Part shown: piece by piece, positions 45,319 through 54,604 of the stretch
Position numbering within the stretch: the first letter of the stretch is position 1
How the letters are laid out: the number at the start of each line of letters is the position of its first letter
Assembly (NCBI RefSeq): GCF_027158205.1
Contig: NZ_JAPVLU010000014.1
Coordinates: forward strand, 106,005-170,004
Length of the DNA: 64,000 bases
Direction of reading: 5' to 3'
Source of the DNA: Streptomyces sp. H39-S7
Lineage (GTDB): Bacteria > Actinomycetota > Actinomycetes > Streptomycetales > Streptomycetaceae
Position numbers and translations under genes: made by a program
Notes under the pieces: model-generated
Database searches by the model: none
Seen by the model: the letters and a program-made list of their open reading frames with translations, nothing else
What the model was told of the DNA's origin: nothing

Positions 45319-45441
45319 CAGCGTGTCATATACCGAGACAAGATTGTCCGAATATTGGGACGCGGGAGGGGTTGAGCCTTGCGGGGCGGGCGCGGCAGCC
45401 GTTCAGTCGGTGTTTCTGACTGAGGTGCGGACGGCGCCGTC

Positions 45442-46155
45442 TCAGCCCGCGAGAACGACGTTCGTCCCGGACGCAGCCACCGAGATGCCGCTCGGGGTCG
45501 TCACGACCGACTGGACCTTGATGCCGGTGGGCAGGCCCACCAGACTCCGGGTGAAGTCGATCTTGTCGCGGATCAGCTTGTCGAGGCCGGGGATGGAGCC
45601 GACGCCCGGGATCACGTCGGCGTGCAGGCGCACCGTGTTGCCGTTCTCGACGCTGACCACGCTCGTGACGCTGCGCTTGACCGTCCCGAGCACCGGCACG
45701 CCCGTGACGGTGCCGGTCACCCGGACCTTGCCCTTGCCGTCCTTGTTCGCGCCCCCGTACGCCACCGTCACGCCCGGAGGCGCGGCGGCCGACAGGTCCG
45801 CGTAGGTGATGAACGCCGAGCCGTCCGCCGTGTCGGCGACGGCGCGCTGGTAGTTGCCGGAGAGGGTCACCCCGCGCAGGTCGGCGGTGAAACTGTCGAT
45901 CCGCAGCCGCTCGGTGCCGGTGCCCGCCTGGATGTCATGCGCGGTGATCCTGACATCGTCCAGCTTGTCCGAGGCGACCTGCGTCAGGAACGGGAAGCCC
46001 TTGATCGATATGTCGGGCTTCGAGCTCAGCCCCTGGGTCTGCTGAGCGCGTTCGGCCGCCTTGTCCTCGGCCACCGAGACGGCGATGCGGTCGGCCGCGA
46101 CGAACAGCCCGCCGAGGACGACGAGGACGATCAGGAGTATCCGTGCGGCTCGCAT
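45442..46155 (-). CDS. LmeA-like (DUF2993) phospholipid-binding protein
   Basis: A 237-aa protein. An N-terminal signal or anchor (RILLIVLVVLGGLFVAADRI) is followed by the DUF2993 domain (ISIKGFPFLTQVASDKLDDVRITAHDI). In mycobacteria LmeA binds phospholipids in the cell envelope and affects lipomannan maturation. Start ATG 46155 with GGGGGAG upstream. Confidence 0.8.
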   Translation of the reverse strand: MRAARILLIVLVVLGGLFVAADRIAVSVAEDKAAERAQQTQGLSSKPDISIKGFPFLTQVASDKLDDVRITAHDIQAGTGTERLRIDSFTADLRGVTLSGNYQRAVADTADGSAFITYADLSAAAPPGVTVAYGGANKDGKGKVRVTGTVTGVPVLGTVKRSVTSVVSVENGNTVRLHADVIPGVGSIPGLDKLIRDKIDFTRSLVGLPTGIKVQSVVTTPSGISVAASGTNVVLAG

Positions 46156-46219
46156 TGCTCTCCCCCGGTTCAGGCTTGATCGACCGACACTAACCGCCTT
46201 CCCCCGGCGTCCGGGCGGA

Positions 46220-46252
46220 CCGCTGTCGTTTGTCGAGAGGTTGTGACAGCGG
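46220..46252 (-). terminator. Weak hairpin after the 46285 gene
   Basis: CCGCTGTC (46220-46227) pairs with GACAGCGG (46245-46252); the 17-base loop makes it modest. It lies 33 bp past the stop codon. Confidence 0.4.
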
Positions 46253-46284
46253 CCCGCACGGTCCCGGAGGCCTGGGTGCCGCGG

Positions 46285-47469
46285 TCAGCCCGTGAGGACC
46301 CGGCCCAGTACGTACACGACCGGAGCCGCGGCCGTCAGGGGGAGCGCGACGCCCGCGGTGAAGTGGACGAAGCGCGACGGGAAGTCGTAGCTGGCGACGC
46401 GCAGCCCGATGACGGCGCAGGCACCGGCGGCCAGGCCGAGCAGCGCGCCCTGGGTGCCGAGGTCGGTCAGCCGGCCGGTGACGATGCCGCTGCCCGCGGC
46501 GGCGAGCACGGCCACCACGACGGAGGCGGAGCCGGGCAGCGGCAGGGCGCGGGCGAGCGTCGCGACGGCGACCGCCACCGCGCCGACCACCACCGGATCG
46601 CTGCCGCCGGGTGTCCAGGCGACCGCGAGGAACCCGGTGGCCAGAACGGTCATCAGTGTCGACGCCGAGGTGGCCGTCAGCGAGGCCAGCCGCTCGTCCG
46701 TCGTCCCGCGGTGGCGCATCTGCAGCACGAGGATGAGCAGCAGCCACGTCCCCAGCGTGCCGACGACCACGGCCGGAACGTTCTCGCCGTCCGTCGCGAG
46801 CAGCGCGATGTCCGCGGTGACGCCCGAGAGGAAAGCCAGCACGATGCCCTGCCGGGCCGGCCACATGCCGTTCAGCCGGAACCAGCCGGCGGCGGTGACG
46901 GCCTGCAGGGCCGCCACCACGAGCGCGAGCCCGGGACGGCCGACGACGGCCCCGCCCGCGATCAGCAGGGCGAGGACGGCGGTCAGCGCGGCCGGCTGCA
47001 TGCCGGGCGCGATGATCGGCGAACCAGTGCGCTGCCCGGCGGCGGGCGCCGCGGCCCGTCCGCGGGCGGCACGCCTGCCACCGGCGCGCGGCTCCGGCGC
47101 CGGCTCCTGGGCGGACTGGGCGAGCTGGGCGGCCTGCGCGGGGAAGTCGTCGATGGCGGGCAGCACGGCGGTGTGGTCTCCCTCGCGCGCCGGGTCGTAC
47201 GACGGGTACTGCCCGTACTGGGGCGCCGGGGCGCCGTACGCGTCGTGGTGCTGATCGCCGTACGGCTGCTGCGCGGGAGCGTCGTAACCGGGTGCTGGGT
47301 AGCCGCCCCCGTACTGCTGGCCCTGCTGGCCCTGCTGGTTCGGCCACGGCTCCGCGGGCGGCATCGGCCCGGGGTGCGCCTGCGGCTGCCCGCCCGCGTA
47401 CGGGTCGTACGCGTCCGGGTCGAAGTTCGGGTTCTGGTTCTGGTTCGGGTTCCAGTCGGAGGAGGTCAT
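46285..47469 (-). CDS. Polytopic membrane protein with Pro/Gln-rich N-terminus
   Basis: A 394-aa protein. The first 150 residues are rich in Asn, Gln, Pro, Gly and Tyr (NPNQNQNPNFDPDAYDPYAG) and likely disordered in the cytoplasm. The rest has about 8 hydrophobic segments (LTAVLALLIAGGAVVG, GTLGTWLLLILVLQM, LLGLAAGACAVIGLRVA). No known transporter family is evident. It starts 2 bp after the ThiS-like gene stop, so they are co-translated. Confidence 0.75.
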   Translation of the reverse strand: MTSSDWNPNQNQNPNFDPDAYDPYAGGQPQAHPGPMPPAEPWPNQQGQQGQQYGGGYPAPGYDAPAQQPYGDQHHDAYGAPAPQYGQYPSYDPAREGDHTAVLPAIDDFPAQAAQLAQSAQEPAPEPRAGGRRAARGRAAAPAAGQRTGSPIIAPGMQPAALTAVLALLIAGGAVVGRPGLALVVAALQAVTAAGWFRLNGMWPARQGIVLAFLSGVTADIALLATDGENVPAVVVGTLGTWLLLILVLQMRHRGTTDERLASLTATSASTLMTVLATGFLAVAWTPGGSDPVVVGAVAVAVATLARALPLPGSASVVVAVLAAAGSGIVTGRLTDLGTQGALLGLAAGACAVIGLRVASYDFPSRFVHFTAGVALPLTAAAPVVYVLGRVLTG

Positions 47470-47471
47470 GT

Positions 47472-47765
47472 TCACCCACCCGCGAACGGCGGAAGGACCT
47501 CGACGGTGCCGCCGTCGGCCAGGGCCACACCCGCGTGGTCGCGGGTCCCGACGGGGTCGCCGTCGACCAGGAACGAGCACCTCAGCAGCACGCGAGCGAA
47601 CTCCGGCTGCCGCGCGTGCCGTTCGCGCGCAGCGGCGAGCGCCTCCGCCAGCGTGGCGGCGCGGTAGGGCTCCTCGGCCGTGCCGGCCGCTGCCTTGGCC
47701 GCGGCCCAGTAGCGGATCGTGCCGGCGCCTGGGGCGGGCCTCACCGGGATGTCGCTTGCCGCCAT
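47472..47765 (-). CDS. ThiS/MoaD-like sulfur-carrier protein
   Basis: A 97-aa beta-grasp protein ending in PPFAGG, the diglycine tail that is adenylated and thiocarboxylated in MoaD and ThiS. SFLVDGDPVGTRDHAG matches the MoaD fold. It could act in molybdopterin or another thiocarboxylate pathway; no MoaE, ThiG or MoeB genes are adjacent. AAGGA lies 6 bases before the ATG. Confidence 0.85.
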   Translation of the reverse strand: MAASDIPVRPAPGAGTIRYWAAAKAAAGTAEEPYRAATLAEALAAARERHARQPEFARVLLRCSFLVDGDPVGTRDHAGVALADGGTVEVLPPFAGG

Positions 47766-47885
47766 AGCGGTTCCTTGTCGTTGTCTTCGCGGTCTCACGG
47801 GGCCCTGCGGCTCCTGTGAGGTACAGCCGCCGTCCATGATGACACCCGCCCGGGACCCGGGTCGTGAGCCCCGGCGCGGGGCCGG

Positions 47886-48761
47886 TCAGACCGTGCCGAG
47901 CCAGGCCCCGACGCGGCGCAGCAGGTGCTCGTCGGCCGCGTTCTCGGCGTGGCCGAACCCGGACTCGATCCACAGCTCGGCCGCCTCCCCCGCGGCGCCC
48001 GCCAGCGATGTGGGGTGGTCGAGCGGGAAGTACGCGTCCCGGTCGCCGTGCACGATCAGCAGCGGCGTCGGGGCGATCAGCGCCGCGGACTCGATCGGGG
48101 AGAGCGGGACGGGGTTCCACTGGTGCGGGTGGATCCGGGTCCCGAGTCCGAGGCGTGAGACGAGCCGGCCGGTCGGCCGGGTGACCACCCAGTGCAGCCG
48201 GCGCATCGGCGCCGTCCCGCGGTAGTACCAGCGCGCCGGCGCGCTCACCGCGACGACGGCGTCGGGGGCGCCGCCCAGCCGGCGCCCACTGGACGGTGCT
48301 CCGATGCGCCCCTCCAGCGCCTCCGCGGGCCGCGCCGCGTGCCGGAGCACGACCGAGCCGCCCATCGAGAAGCCGACCGTGACCACCCTCCGGTACCCCA
48401 GGCGTCGCGCCCACCCCACGGCCGCGTCAAGGTCGAGAACTTCCAGGTCACCGACGGTGGACCGGCCGCCGGAGCCGCCGTGGCCCCGGAACGAGAAGGT
48501 GATCACGCCCGCGAACTCGGCGAACACCTCGGCCGCCCGGCGGATCGCCGGCCGCTCCAGGGCCCCCGTGAAACCGTGCGCCACGACGATCGCGCAGCCC
48601 TCGTACGGCCCAATCCCAGCGCGCGGAGTTCCGCCGTCCGACGGCCGGTGTTCGGCCTCGATTCGTACGCCGTCCTCCGTCAACAGAACCGCACGCCGAG
48701 CACCCGAAGTGATCGATGAAACACACAAAGGCCCGTTCAGGGACTCACTGAGGCTCTCCAT
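47886..48761 (-). CDS. Alpha/beta-hydrolase
   Basis: A 291-aa protein. Oxyanion-hole region VVAHGFTG, nucleophile elbow VGFSMGG, acid region LIVHGDRDAYFPLD and catalytic His in GFGHAENAADEHL. Substrate unknown; an esterase or peptidase-like role is plausible. The start at 48761 has AGGAG about 11 bases upstream. It lies beside and divergent from glnR. Confidence 0.8.
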   Translation of the reverse strand: MESLSESLNGPLCVSSITSGARRAVLLTEDGVRIEAEHRPSDGGTPRAGIGPYEGCAIVVAHGFTGALERPAIRRAAEVFAEFAGVITFSFRGHGGSGGRSTVGDLEVLDLDAAVGWARRLGYRRVVTVGFSMGGSVVLRHAARPAEALEGRIGAPSSGRRLGGAPDAVVAVSAPARWYYRGTAPMRRLHWVVTRPTGRLVSRLGLGTRIHPHQWNPVPLSPIESAALIAPTPLLIVHGDRDAYFPLDHPTSLAGAAGEAAELWIESGFGHAENAADEHLLRRVGAWLGTV

Positions 48762-48917
48762 GTGGGCTATTCTCCTGGGGAAGAGGATCCGGGCAGCGTC
48801 GCCCCCGGGTCCTTTCGTGCTTTCTGAACCAGCTGTTCTGACCGAATATTGAGACGCCGCTTTCTGAAACACCGCTTCACCAGGTACGTCCTCGCAGGGA
48901 CCGAGGAGGGTTCGCAA

Positions 48918-48971
48918 ATGGGCAAGCAAAGCGTGCAGCAGTACCGGACGACCGTCGGGAGCACACAGTGA
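48918..48971 (+). CDS. Candidate 17-codon uORF coupled to glnR
   Basis: ATG 48918 has a strong ribosome-binding site (GAGGAGGG, 7-9 bases upstream). The peptide [16 protein letters not shown] ends in TGA 48969-48971, which overlaps the glnR GTG (48968-48970) as GTGA in a different frame. So translation of the uORF would terminate on top of the glnR start. No family; evidence is purely positional. Confidence 0.5.
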   Translation: MGKQSVQQYRTTVGSTQ

Positions 48972-49783
48972 GTTCTCTCCTGCTCCTCACGAACGCGCTC
49001 CAGCCGTCGACCGAAGTACTTCCCGCTCTCGGACTGCTGCTCCACAGCGTCCGCGTCGCGCCGGCCGAAGGACCGGCCCTGGTGGACACCCCGGGCGCCG
49101 ACGTCATCCTGATCGACGGCCGCCGTGACCTGCCCCAGGTCCGCTCGCTGTGCCAGCTGCTCCGCTCGACGGGTCCCGGCTGTCCGCTGGTCCTGGTCGT
49201 CACGGAGGGCGGGCTCGCCGCCGTCACCGCCGACTGGGGCATCGACGACGTCCTGCTCGACACGGCTGGTCCCGCCGAGGTCGAGGCGCGGCTGCGGCTC
49301 GCGATGGGCCGCCAGCAGATCGGCGTCGACGACAGCCCGATGGAGATCCGCAACGGCGACCTGTCGGTCGACGAGGCGACGTACAGCGCGAAGCTCAAGG
49401 GCCGGGTCCTGGACCTGACCTTCAAGGAGTTCGAGCTGATCAAATACCTCGCGCAGCACCCGGGCCGGGTCTTCACCCGCGCGCAGCTGCTCCAGGAGGT
49501 CTGGGGTTACGACTACTTCGGCGGCACCCGAACGGTGGACGTCCACGTACGGCGACTGCGCGCGAAGCTCGGCCCCGAGCACGAATCCCTGATCGGTACC
49601 GTCCGAAACGTCGGCTACCGCTTCGTCACCCCGGAAAAGGTCGAGCGGGCCGCCGAGGAAGCCGCGAAGGCGCAGGCCCAGGCCCAGGCGCAAGCCCAGG
49701 CTCAGGCGCAGGCCCAGGTCCAGGCGCAAGCCCAGGTCCAGGCCGAGGCCCGAGCGCGTGCGAGCGCCGACCGATCCGCGTAA
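48968..49783 (+). CDS. glnR: GlnR, orphan nitrogen regulator
   Basis: A 271-aa OmpR-type regulator that controls nitrogen assimilation genes in actinomycetes. The N-terminal receiver-like domain keeps an Asp in [12 protein letters not shown] but lacks other phosphorylation features, in line with its phosphorylation-independent action. The DNA-binding domain is [19 protein letters not shown] to [20 protein letters not shown]. The C-terminal 45 residues are an Ala-Gln repeat ([10 protein letters not shown]) not part of the known fold. The GTG start has GGGAG upstream. A candidate uORF overlaps the start. Confidence 0.95.
   Translation: MSSLLLLTNALQPSTEVLPALGLLLHSVRVAPAEGPALVDTPGADVILIDGRRDLPQVRSLCQLLRSTGPGCPLVLVVTEGGLAAVTADWGIDDVLLDTAGPAEVEARLRLAMGRQQIGVDDSPMEIRNGDLSVDEATYSAKLKGRVLDLTFKEFELIKYLAQHPGRVFTRAQLLQEVWGYDYFGGTRTVDVHVRRLRAKLGPEHESLIGTVRNVGYRFVTPEKVERAAEEAAKAQAQAQAQAQAQAQAQVQAQAQVQAEARARASADRSA
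49671..49745 (+). repeat. Ala-Gln codon repeats in glnR C-terminus
   Basis: GCGCAGGCCCAG-type units repeat about eight times, coding the AQAQAQ tract interrupted by VQ. Such repeats expand and contract by slippage and may vary between strains. Effect on GlnR function unknown. Confidence 0.8.
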
Positions 49784-49815
49784 CGGACGGGGTGGACCCG
49801 CGTAGACTGCGGCCC

Positions 49816-50838
49816 GTGGCAAAGGTGACGCGTGACGATGTGGCCAGGCTGGCGGGGACGTCCACCGCCGTCGTCAGCTATGTCATCAACAACGGACCCC
49901 GGCCGGTCGCCCCGGCCACCCGCGAGCGGGTGCAGGCGGCCATCGCGCAGCTCGGCTATCGCCCGGACCGTGTGGCCCAGGCGATGGCCAGCCGCCGCAC
50001 GGACCTCATAGGCCTGATCGTCCCCGATGCCCGTCAGCCGTTCTTCGGCGAGATGGCGCACGCGGTCGAGCAGGCGGCCTCCGACCGCGGGAAAATGGTC
50101 CTCGTCGGCAACTCCGACTACCTGGACGACCGCGAGATCCACTACCTCCGCGCCTTCCTCGGGATGCGGGTCTCCGGGCTGATCCTGATCAGCCAGGGCC
50201 CGAGCGCGAACGCCGCCGCCGAGATAGAGGCGTGGGACGCCCGGATCGTCCTGCTGCACGAGCGGCCGGAGGCGATAGACGAGTACGCGGTGGTCACGGA
50301 CGACATCGGCGGAGCGCAGCTCGCCACCCGCCATCTGCTGGAGCACGGCCACGAGTACGTGGCGTGCCTGGGCGGCACCGAGAAGACCCCGGTCCTCGGC
50401 GACCCCGTCACCGATCACGTCGAGGGCTGGCGGCGCGCGATGCGCGAGTCGGGCCGCTCCATCGAGGGCCGGCTCTTCCAGGCCCCTTACAACCGCTACG
50501 ACGCCTACCAGGTCGCCCTCGGGCTGCTCGCGGGCCCGGACAGGCCGCCCGCCATCTTCTGCGCCACCGACGACCAGGCGATCGGCGTGCTGCGCGCGGC
50601 GCGCGAACTGCGGATCGACGTGCCGGGCGAACTGGCCGTCGCCGGGTTCGACGACGTGAAGGAGGCGGCCCTCACGGACCCGCCGCTCACCACGGTCGCC
50701 TCGGACCGCGAGGCGATGGCCCGCGCCGCCGTGGACCTCGTCCTGGACGACTCGCTGCGCGTCAACGGCACCCGCCGCGACCGGCTGCGGCAGTTCCCGT
50801 CCCGGCTGGTCGTGCGGGCCTCCTGCGGCTGTCAGTAG
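49816..50838 (+). CDS. LacI-family transcriptional regulator
   Basis: A 340-aa protein. Helix-turn-helix [20 protein letters not shown] with the hinge region [14 protein letters not shown], then a periplasmic-binding-protein-like effector domain ([38 protein letters not shown]). The GTG is 7 bases after TAGACT (49803-49808), so it is probably leaderless. The C-terminus ends CGCQ. Effector unknown; no sugar genes sit immediately beside it. Confidence 0.9.
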   Translation: MAKVTRDDVARLAGTSTAVVSYVINNGPRPVAPATRERVQAAIAQLGYRPDRVAQAMASRRTDLIGLIVPDARQPFFGEMAHAVEQAASDRGKMVLVGNSDYLDDREIHYLRAFLGMRVSGLILISQGPSANAAAEIEAWDARIVLLHERPEAIDEYAVVTDDIGGAQLATRHLLEHGHEYVACLGGTEKTPVLGDPVTDHVEGWRRAMRESGRSIEGRLFQAPYNRYDAYQVALGLLAGPDRPPAIFCATDDQAIGVLRAARELRIDVPGELAVAGFDDVKEAALTDPPLTTVASDREAMARAAVDLVLDDSLRVNGTRRDRLRQFPSRLVVRASCGCQ

Positions 50839-50909
50839 GCCCCCGCTAAAGACCCGGCCCTCTAGGGGCCACTGGCCTTTACATCGGTCATACCTACTTC
50901 TGTCGGGCT

Positions 50910-50942
50910 TCTCAGCGGGCGCTCAGCAAGCTCTCATCTTGC
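50910..50942 (+). promoter_or_regulatory. Three 11-bp direct repeats upstream of the PepD-like protease
   Basis: TCTCAGCGGGC, GCTCAGCAAGC and TCTCATCTTGC follow each other without gaps. OmpR/PhoB-family regulators bind such 11-bp direct repeats. The response regulator encoded two genes downstream is the obvious candidate. Repeats end 18 bp before the protease start codon. Confidence 0.55.
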
Positions 50943-50960
50943 CGCCGCAGAGTCAGTGAC

Positions 50961-52073
50961 ATGACCGATCACACGCACCGCGGCAACAGCGACTACGACC
51001 CGAACGCGGCCTACCCACCCCCGCCGGCGTACGAGCCGGAACAGCCCGTGACGACCCCGTCCGGGGTCACCGTGTGGCCCAGCGGATCGTACGCGGCCCA
51101 CCAGGCACCCGAGGCCGACGGCGGCCACGGCGGGGCGTACCCCCCGCCGCCGCCCGGCGCACAGCCCTCGCCCGGCCCCTCCCCCGTCCCCACCTCGCGG
51201 CGCAAGGTCCGCAAGCCGATCGCCCTGTTCGTAGCGGTGGCGATCGCGTCGGGCGTCGTCGGCGGCGGAACGGTGGCGCTGATCGGCAACACCACCTCGC
51301 ACTCCTCCGTCAGCACCCCGGCCGCCGCCGTCAACGCCAGCTCCAGCAAGACCGGCGTGGCCGGCGTCGCCTCCGCCGTCAGCCCGAGCATTGTCGAGAT
51401 CGGCGCGACCTCCGGCGCCGGCCGGTCCACCGGCGCGGGCGTGATCATCACCAGCGACGGCGAGATCGTCACCAACAACCACGTCATCGCCGGCGCGAGC
51501 AGCATCAAGGTCACCTACAGCAACGGAAAGACCGCGACCGCCAAGGTCGTCGGCACCGACGCCAAGAAGGACCTCGCGCTCATCAAGGTCGACAACGCCG
51601 GCGGCCTCACCGCCGCCAAGCTCGGCAACTCCGACGGCATCGCCGTCGGCGACCAGGTCGTGGCCATCGGCTCACCCGAGGGCCTGACCGGCACCGTCAC
51701 CAGCGGCATCGTCTCCGCGCTCAACCGCGACGTCACCGTCTCCACCGACGAGAGCCAGGGCCAGAACCAGGGCGGCAACGGCGGCTCCGGCCAGTGGCCG
51801 TTCGAGTTCGGCGGCAACCAGTACAACGGCGACACCGGCAACTCCACGACCACCTACAAGGCCATCCAGACCGACGCGTCCCTCAACCCCGGCAACTCCG
51901 GCGGCGCGCTGATCAACATGAACGGCGAGATCATCGGCATCAACTCCGCGATGTACTCCGCCGCTTCGTCCTCGTCGGGCAGCAGCGCCGGCAGCGTCGG
52001 CCTCGGCTTCTCCATCCCGATCAACACCGTCAAGGCGGACCTCGACTCACTCCGAAGCGGCGGCACCAGCTGA
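50961..52073 (+). CDS. Membrane-anchored trypsin-like serine protease (PepD/HtrA-like, no PDZ)
   Basis: A 370-aa protein. Residues 1-80 are a Pro-rich cytoplasmic tail, a membrane segment spans about 86-108, and the protease domain follows. The catalytic triad is His174 (TNNHVIAG), Asp204 (KKDLALIKV) and Ser313 (PGNSGGAL). The usual C-terminal PDZ domain of HtrA is absent; the protein ends soon after the protease domain. A QGQNQGGNGG insertion near 266-290 is unusual. The gene lies before a two-component pair, as pepD lies beside mprAB in mycobacteria. Confidence 0.9.
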   Translation: MTDHTHRGNSDYDPNAAYPPPPAYEPEQPVTTPSGVTVWPSGSYAAHQAPEADGGHGGAYPPPPPGAQPSPGPSPVPTSRRKVRKPIALFVAVAIASGVVGGGTVALIGNTTSHSSVSTPAAAVNASSSKTGVAGVASAVSPSIVEIGATSGAGRSTGAGVIITSDGEIVTNNHVIAGASSIKVTYSNGKTATAKVVGTDAKKDLALIKVDNAGGLTAAKLGNSDGIAVGDQVVAIGSPEGLTGTVTSGIVSALNRDVTVSTDESQGQNQGGNGGSGQWPFEFGGNQYNGDTGNSTTTYKAIQTDASLNPGNSGGALINMNGEIIGINSAMYSAASSSSGSSAGSVGLGFSIPINTVKADLDSLRSGGTS

Positions 52074-52137
52074 CCTGCGGTCCGCACGACCGGCCTGCGG
52101 CCCGCGCGCGAGCTTCGACTCAGGGGAGGCACAACCC

Positions 52138-52377
52138 ATGACCAGCAACATCACCGTCAACATCAACCGCGCCCGGCACGCACTCGCCACCGCCGTCTCC
52201 TGGGGAACGGACGACCCCGCGCCGCACGCCGCGGTCCGCACCGGCCCCGCCGACCTCGACCTGCCGCTCGGGATGCCGATGGCCCGCCCGCGGCCGCCCA
52301 GGGCCGCCGAGGTCGCGACCCCCGCACCCGCGCGACGCGGCCCTGCACGCCGCCGCCCCGCCGTCGTGCGAGGCTGA
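52138..52377 (+). CDS. Small Arg/Pro-rich protein, unknown
   Basis: A 79-aa ORF with a strong ribosome-binding site (GGGGAGG, 7 bases before the ATG). The product is Arg/Pro/Ala-rich ([20 protein letters not shown]) with no signal or domain visible. Its position between the protease and the response regulator suggests it is translated from the same mRNA, but coding support is only moderate. Confidence 0.5.
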   Translation: MTSNITVNINRARHALATAVSWGTDDPAPHAAVRTGPADLDLPLGMPMARPRPPRAAEVATPAPARRGPARRRPAVVRG

Positions 52378-52421
52378 TAACCGTCCCCACCCCCCTTCAC
52401 CACCACGAGGTCGCGACCCCC

Positions 52422-53156
52422 ATGAGCCCCGGCGAGAACGGCGAGACCCCTCGCATTCTGATCGTGGACGACGAGCCCGCCGTACGCGAAGCGCTGCAGC
52501 GCAGCCTCGCCTTCGAGGGGTACGACACCGCCATCGCCGCCGACGGCATGGCCGCCCTCGACCAGGTCGACGGCTACCGGCCGGACGCGATCATCCTCGA
52601 CGTCCTGATGCCGCGCATGGACGGCCTCACCACCGCCCGCCGGCTCCGCGCCACGGGTGTGACCGTGCCCATCCTGATGCTCACCGCCCGCGACACCGTC
52701 GGCGACCGCGTCACCGGCCTCGACGCGGGCGCCGACGACTACCTCGTCAAGCCCTTCGAACTCGACGAACTCCTCGCCCGGCTGCGCGCCCTGCTGCGCC
52801 GCAGCTCCTACGCCGCCGCGTCGGCAGCCGCCGACGCGGACAACGCCCTCACCTTCGCCGACCTCCGCATGGACACCTCCACCCGCGAGGTCACCCGCGC
52901 CGGCCGCCCCGTCGAACTCACCCGCACCGAGTACACCCTGCTGGAGATGTTCCTCGCCCACCCGCGCCAGGTCCTGACCCGCGAGCAGATCCTCAAGTCC
53001 GTCTGGGGCTTCGACTTCGAGCCGTCCTCCAACTCCCTCGACGTCTACGTCATGTACCTCCGCCGCAAGACCGAGATCAACGGCCTCCCCCGTCTCGTCC
53101 ACACCGTCCGAGGCGTCGGCTACGCCCTGCGGGCACCGGACGGCGGCACGTCATGA
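52422..53156 (+). CDS. Response regulator (MprA-like, OmpR family)
   Basis: A 244-aa protein. Receiver with acidic pair in LIVDDEP, phosphoacceptor Asp in [12 protein letters not shown], Thr in MLTARDT and Lys in YLVKPF. The winged helix contains [22 protein letters not shown]. It shares ATGA with the sensor kinase start, so the two are coupled. Likely activator of the upstream protease gene. Confidence 0.9.
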   Translation: MSPGENGETPRILIVDDEPAVREALQRSLAFEGYDTAIAADGMAALDQVDGYRPDAIILDVLMPRMDGLTTARRLRATGVTVPILMLTARDTVGDRVTGLDAGADDYLVKPFELDELLARLRALLRRSSYAAASAAADADNALTFADLRMDTSTREVTRAGRPVELTRTEYTLLEMFLAHPRQVLTREQILKSVWGFDFEPSSNSLDVYVMYLRRKTEINGLPRLVHTVRGVGYALRAPDGGTS

Positions 53157-54559
53157 AGCGGTTGCCACTCCGTTCGCGGTTGGCGATCCTCACCGCCGCG
53201 GCGGTGGCGGTGGCGGTGGCGGCGGTCGCACTTTCCTGCTGGCTGATCACGCGCAATCAGCTCATGCGGGAACTCGACTCGACGCTGATGAGCGCTCATG
53301 CCGACAACAGATACGTTCTGAACCTGCTCCAATCCTGCGGATCGACTCCCGCCCCGAACCAGCCCCCAGCCGGACCCAGTCCGTACATCGTTCAGGTCAT
53401 CACCGCGAGCGGCGAAGTCTGCTCCGGTGGCGCGGTTCCGCTTCCCCATGACGCGAGCGATCTGTCGGTGGCCAAGGGCGAGCAGCTCGAAAGCCTGCAC
53501 ACCGTCACGGCAGCGGACGGGACCCAGATGCGAGTGGTAACCCACCCGTCGGGCCGTATTCCGGGCGTGAACGGCGGGCCGTTCGCCGTATCCGTCGCAC
53601 GGCCGCTCACCGAGGTCACCGATCCGTTGGGCACCCTCGCCTGGGTGCTCCTCGCCGTGGCGGGCATCGGCGTCCTCGGCGCCGGCGGCGCCGGCCTGCT
53701 GATCGCCCGCGCCGGGCTGAAGCCGGTTGACCGGCTCACCGAGACGGTGGAGCACATCGCGCGGACCGAGGACCTCAGCGTCCGGATCCCCGTCGAGGGG
53801 GAGGACGAGATCGCCCGCCTCTCCGAGTCCTTCAACGCGATGACAGCCGCGCTGGCGTCCTCGCGGGACCGGCAGCAGCAGTTGATCGCGGACGCGGGGC
53901 ACGAGCTCCGGACGCCGCTGACATCCCTCCGCACGAACATCGAACTGCTGGAGCGCAGCGAAGCTGCCGGGCGGCCCATCCCCCCGGCGGACCGCAAGGC
54001 GCTGCTCGCGAGCGTGAAGGCGCAGATGACGGAGCTGGCGGCGCTGATCGGCGACCTTCAGGAGCTGTCGCGCCCTGACGCGGCGCCCACGCTCCAGGTG
54101 GTGGCCCTGCACGAGATCGCGGAGGCCGCGCTGGAGCGGGCCAGGCTGCGGGGGCCCGATCTGGCGATCAGGGCCGAGTTGGCGCCCTGGTACGTCCGCG
54201 CGGAGCCGGTCGCTCTGGAACGCGCGGTGGTGAACCTGCTCGACAACGCGGTGAAGTTCAGCCCGCCGGCGGGTTCGGTCGAGGTACGTCTCGACCACGG
54301 TGTCCTGACCGTACGCGACCACGGCCCCGGCATCCCCGACGACGAACTCCCGCACGTCTTCGAGCGCTTCTGGCGCTCCCCCTCGGCCCGCAGTCTCCCC
54401 GGCAGCGGCCTGGGCCTGTCGATCGTGGCCCGCACCGTCCAGCAGTCCGGTGGCGAGGTCAGCCTGCGCCCGGCAGGCGGTGGCGGCACCGTGGCCACCG
54501 TCCGCCTCCCCGGCGCGACGACCGCGCCACCGGCAGTAGCGGCACGGGTAGGAACGTAA
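53153..54559 (+). CDS. Sensor histidine kinase (MprB-like)
   Basis: A 468-aa kinase. Membrane segments near 10-31 and 163-188 flank a 130-residue extracytoplasmic sensor that has two cysteines (LQSCGST and GEVCSGG). HAMP linker, then His[20 protein letters not shown]-box [11 protein letters not shown]1 DHGPGIP and G2 [12 protein letters not shown]. The C-terminus is followed directly by a strong terminator. Envelope stress sensing is inferred from the protease linkage. Confidence 0.9.
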   Translation: MKRLPLRSRLAILTAAAVAVAVAAVALSCWLITRNQLMRELDSTLMSAHADNRYVLNLLQSCGSTPAPNQPPAGPSPYIVQVITASGEVCSGGAVPLPHDASDLSVAKGEQLESLHTVTAADGTQMRVVTHPSGRIPGVNGGPFAVSVARPLTEVTDPLGTLAWVLLAVAGIGVLGAGGAGLLIARAGLKPVDRLTETVEHIARTEDLSVRIPVEGEDEIARLSESFNAMTAALASSRDRQQQLIADAGHELRTPLTSLRTNIELLERSEAAGRPIPPADRKALLASVKAQMTELAALIGDLQELSRPDAAPTLQVVALHEIAEAALERARLRGPDLAIRAELAPWYVRAEPVALERAVVNLLDNAVKFSPPAGSVEVRLDHGVLTVRDHGPGIPDDELPHVFERFWRSPSARSLPGSGLGLSIVARTVQQSGGEVSLRPAGGGGTVATVRLPGATTAPPAVAARVGT

Positions 54560-54560
54560 A

Positions 54561-54589
54561 GGGGGCCGGGGCCACCGGCCCCGGCCCCC
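54561..54589. terminator. Terminator after sensor kinase, 13-bp perfect stem
   Basis: GGGGGCCGGGGCC (54561-54573) pairs with 54577-54589 around ACC. It serves convergent genes (kinase and nucleotidase). Confidence 0.9.
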
Positions 54590-54604
54590 CTCAAGAAGCA
54601 GCGG

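Noticed and set aside
49671..49745. Tandem repeats as a CRISPR-like array or minisatellite
   Set aside because: The repeats are in frame inside glnR, code for Ala-Gln and have no spacers.
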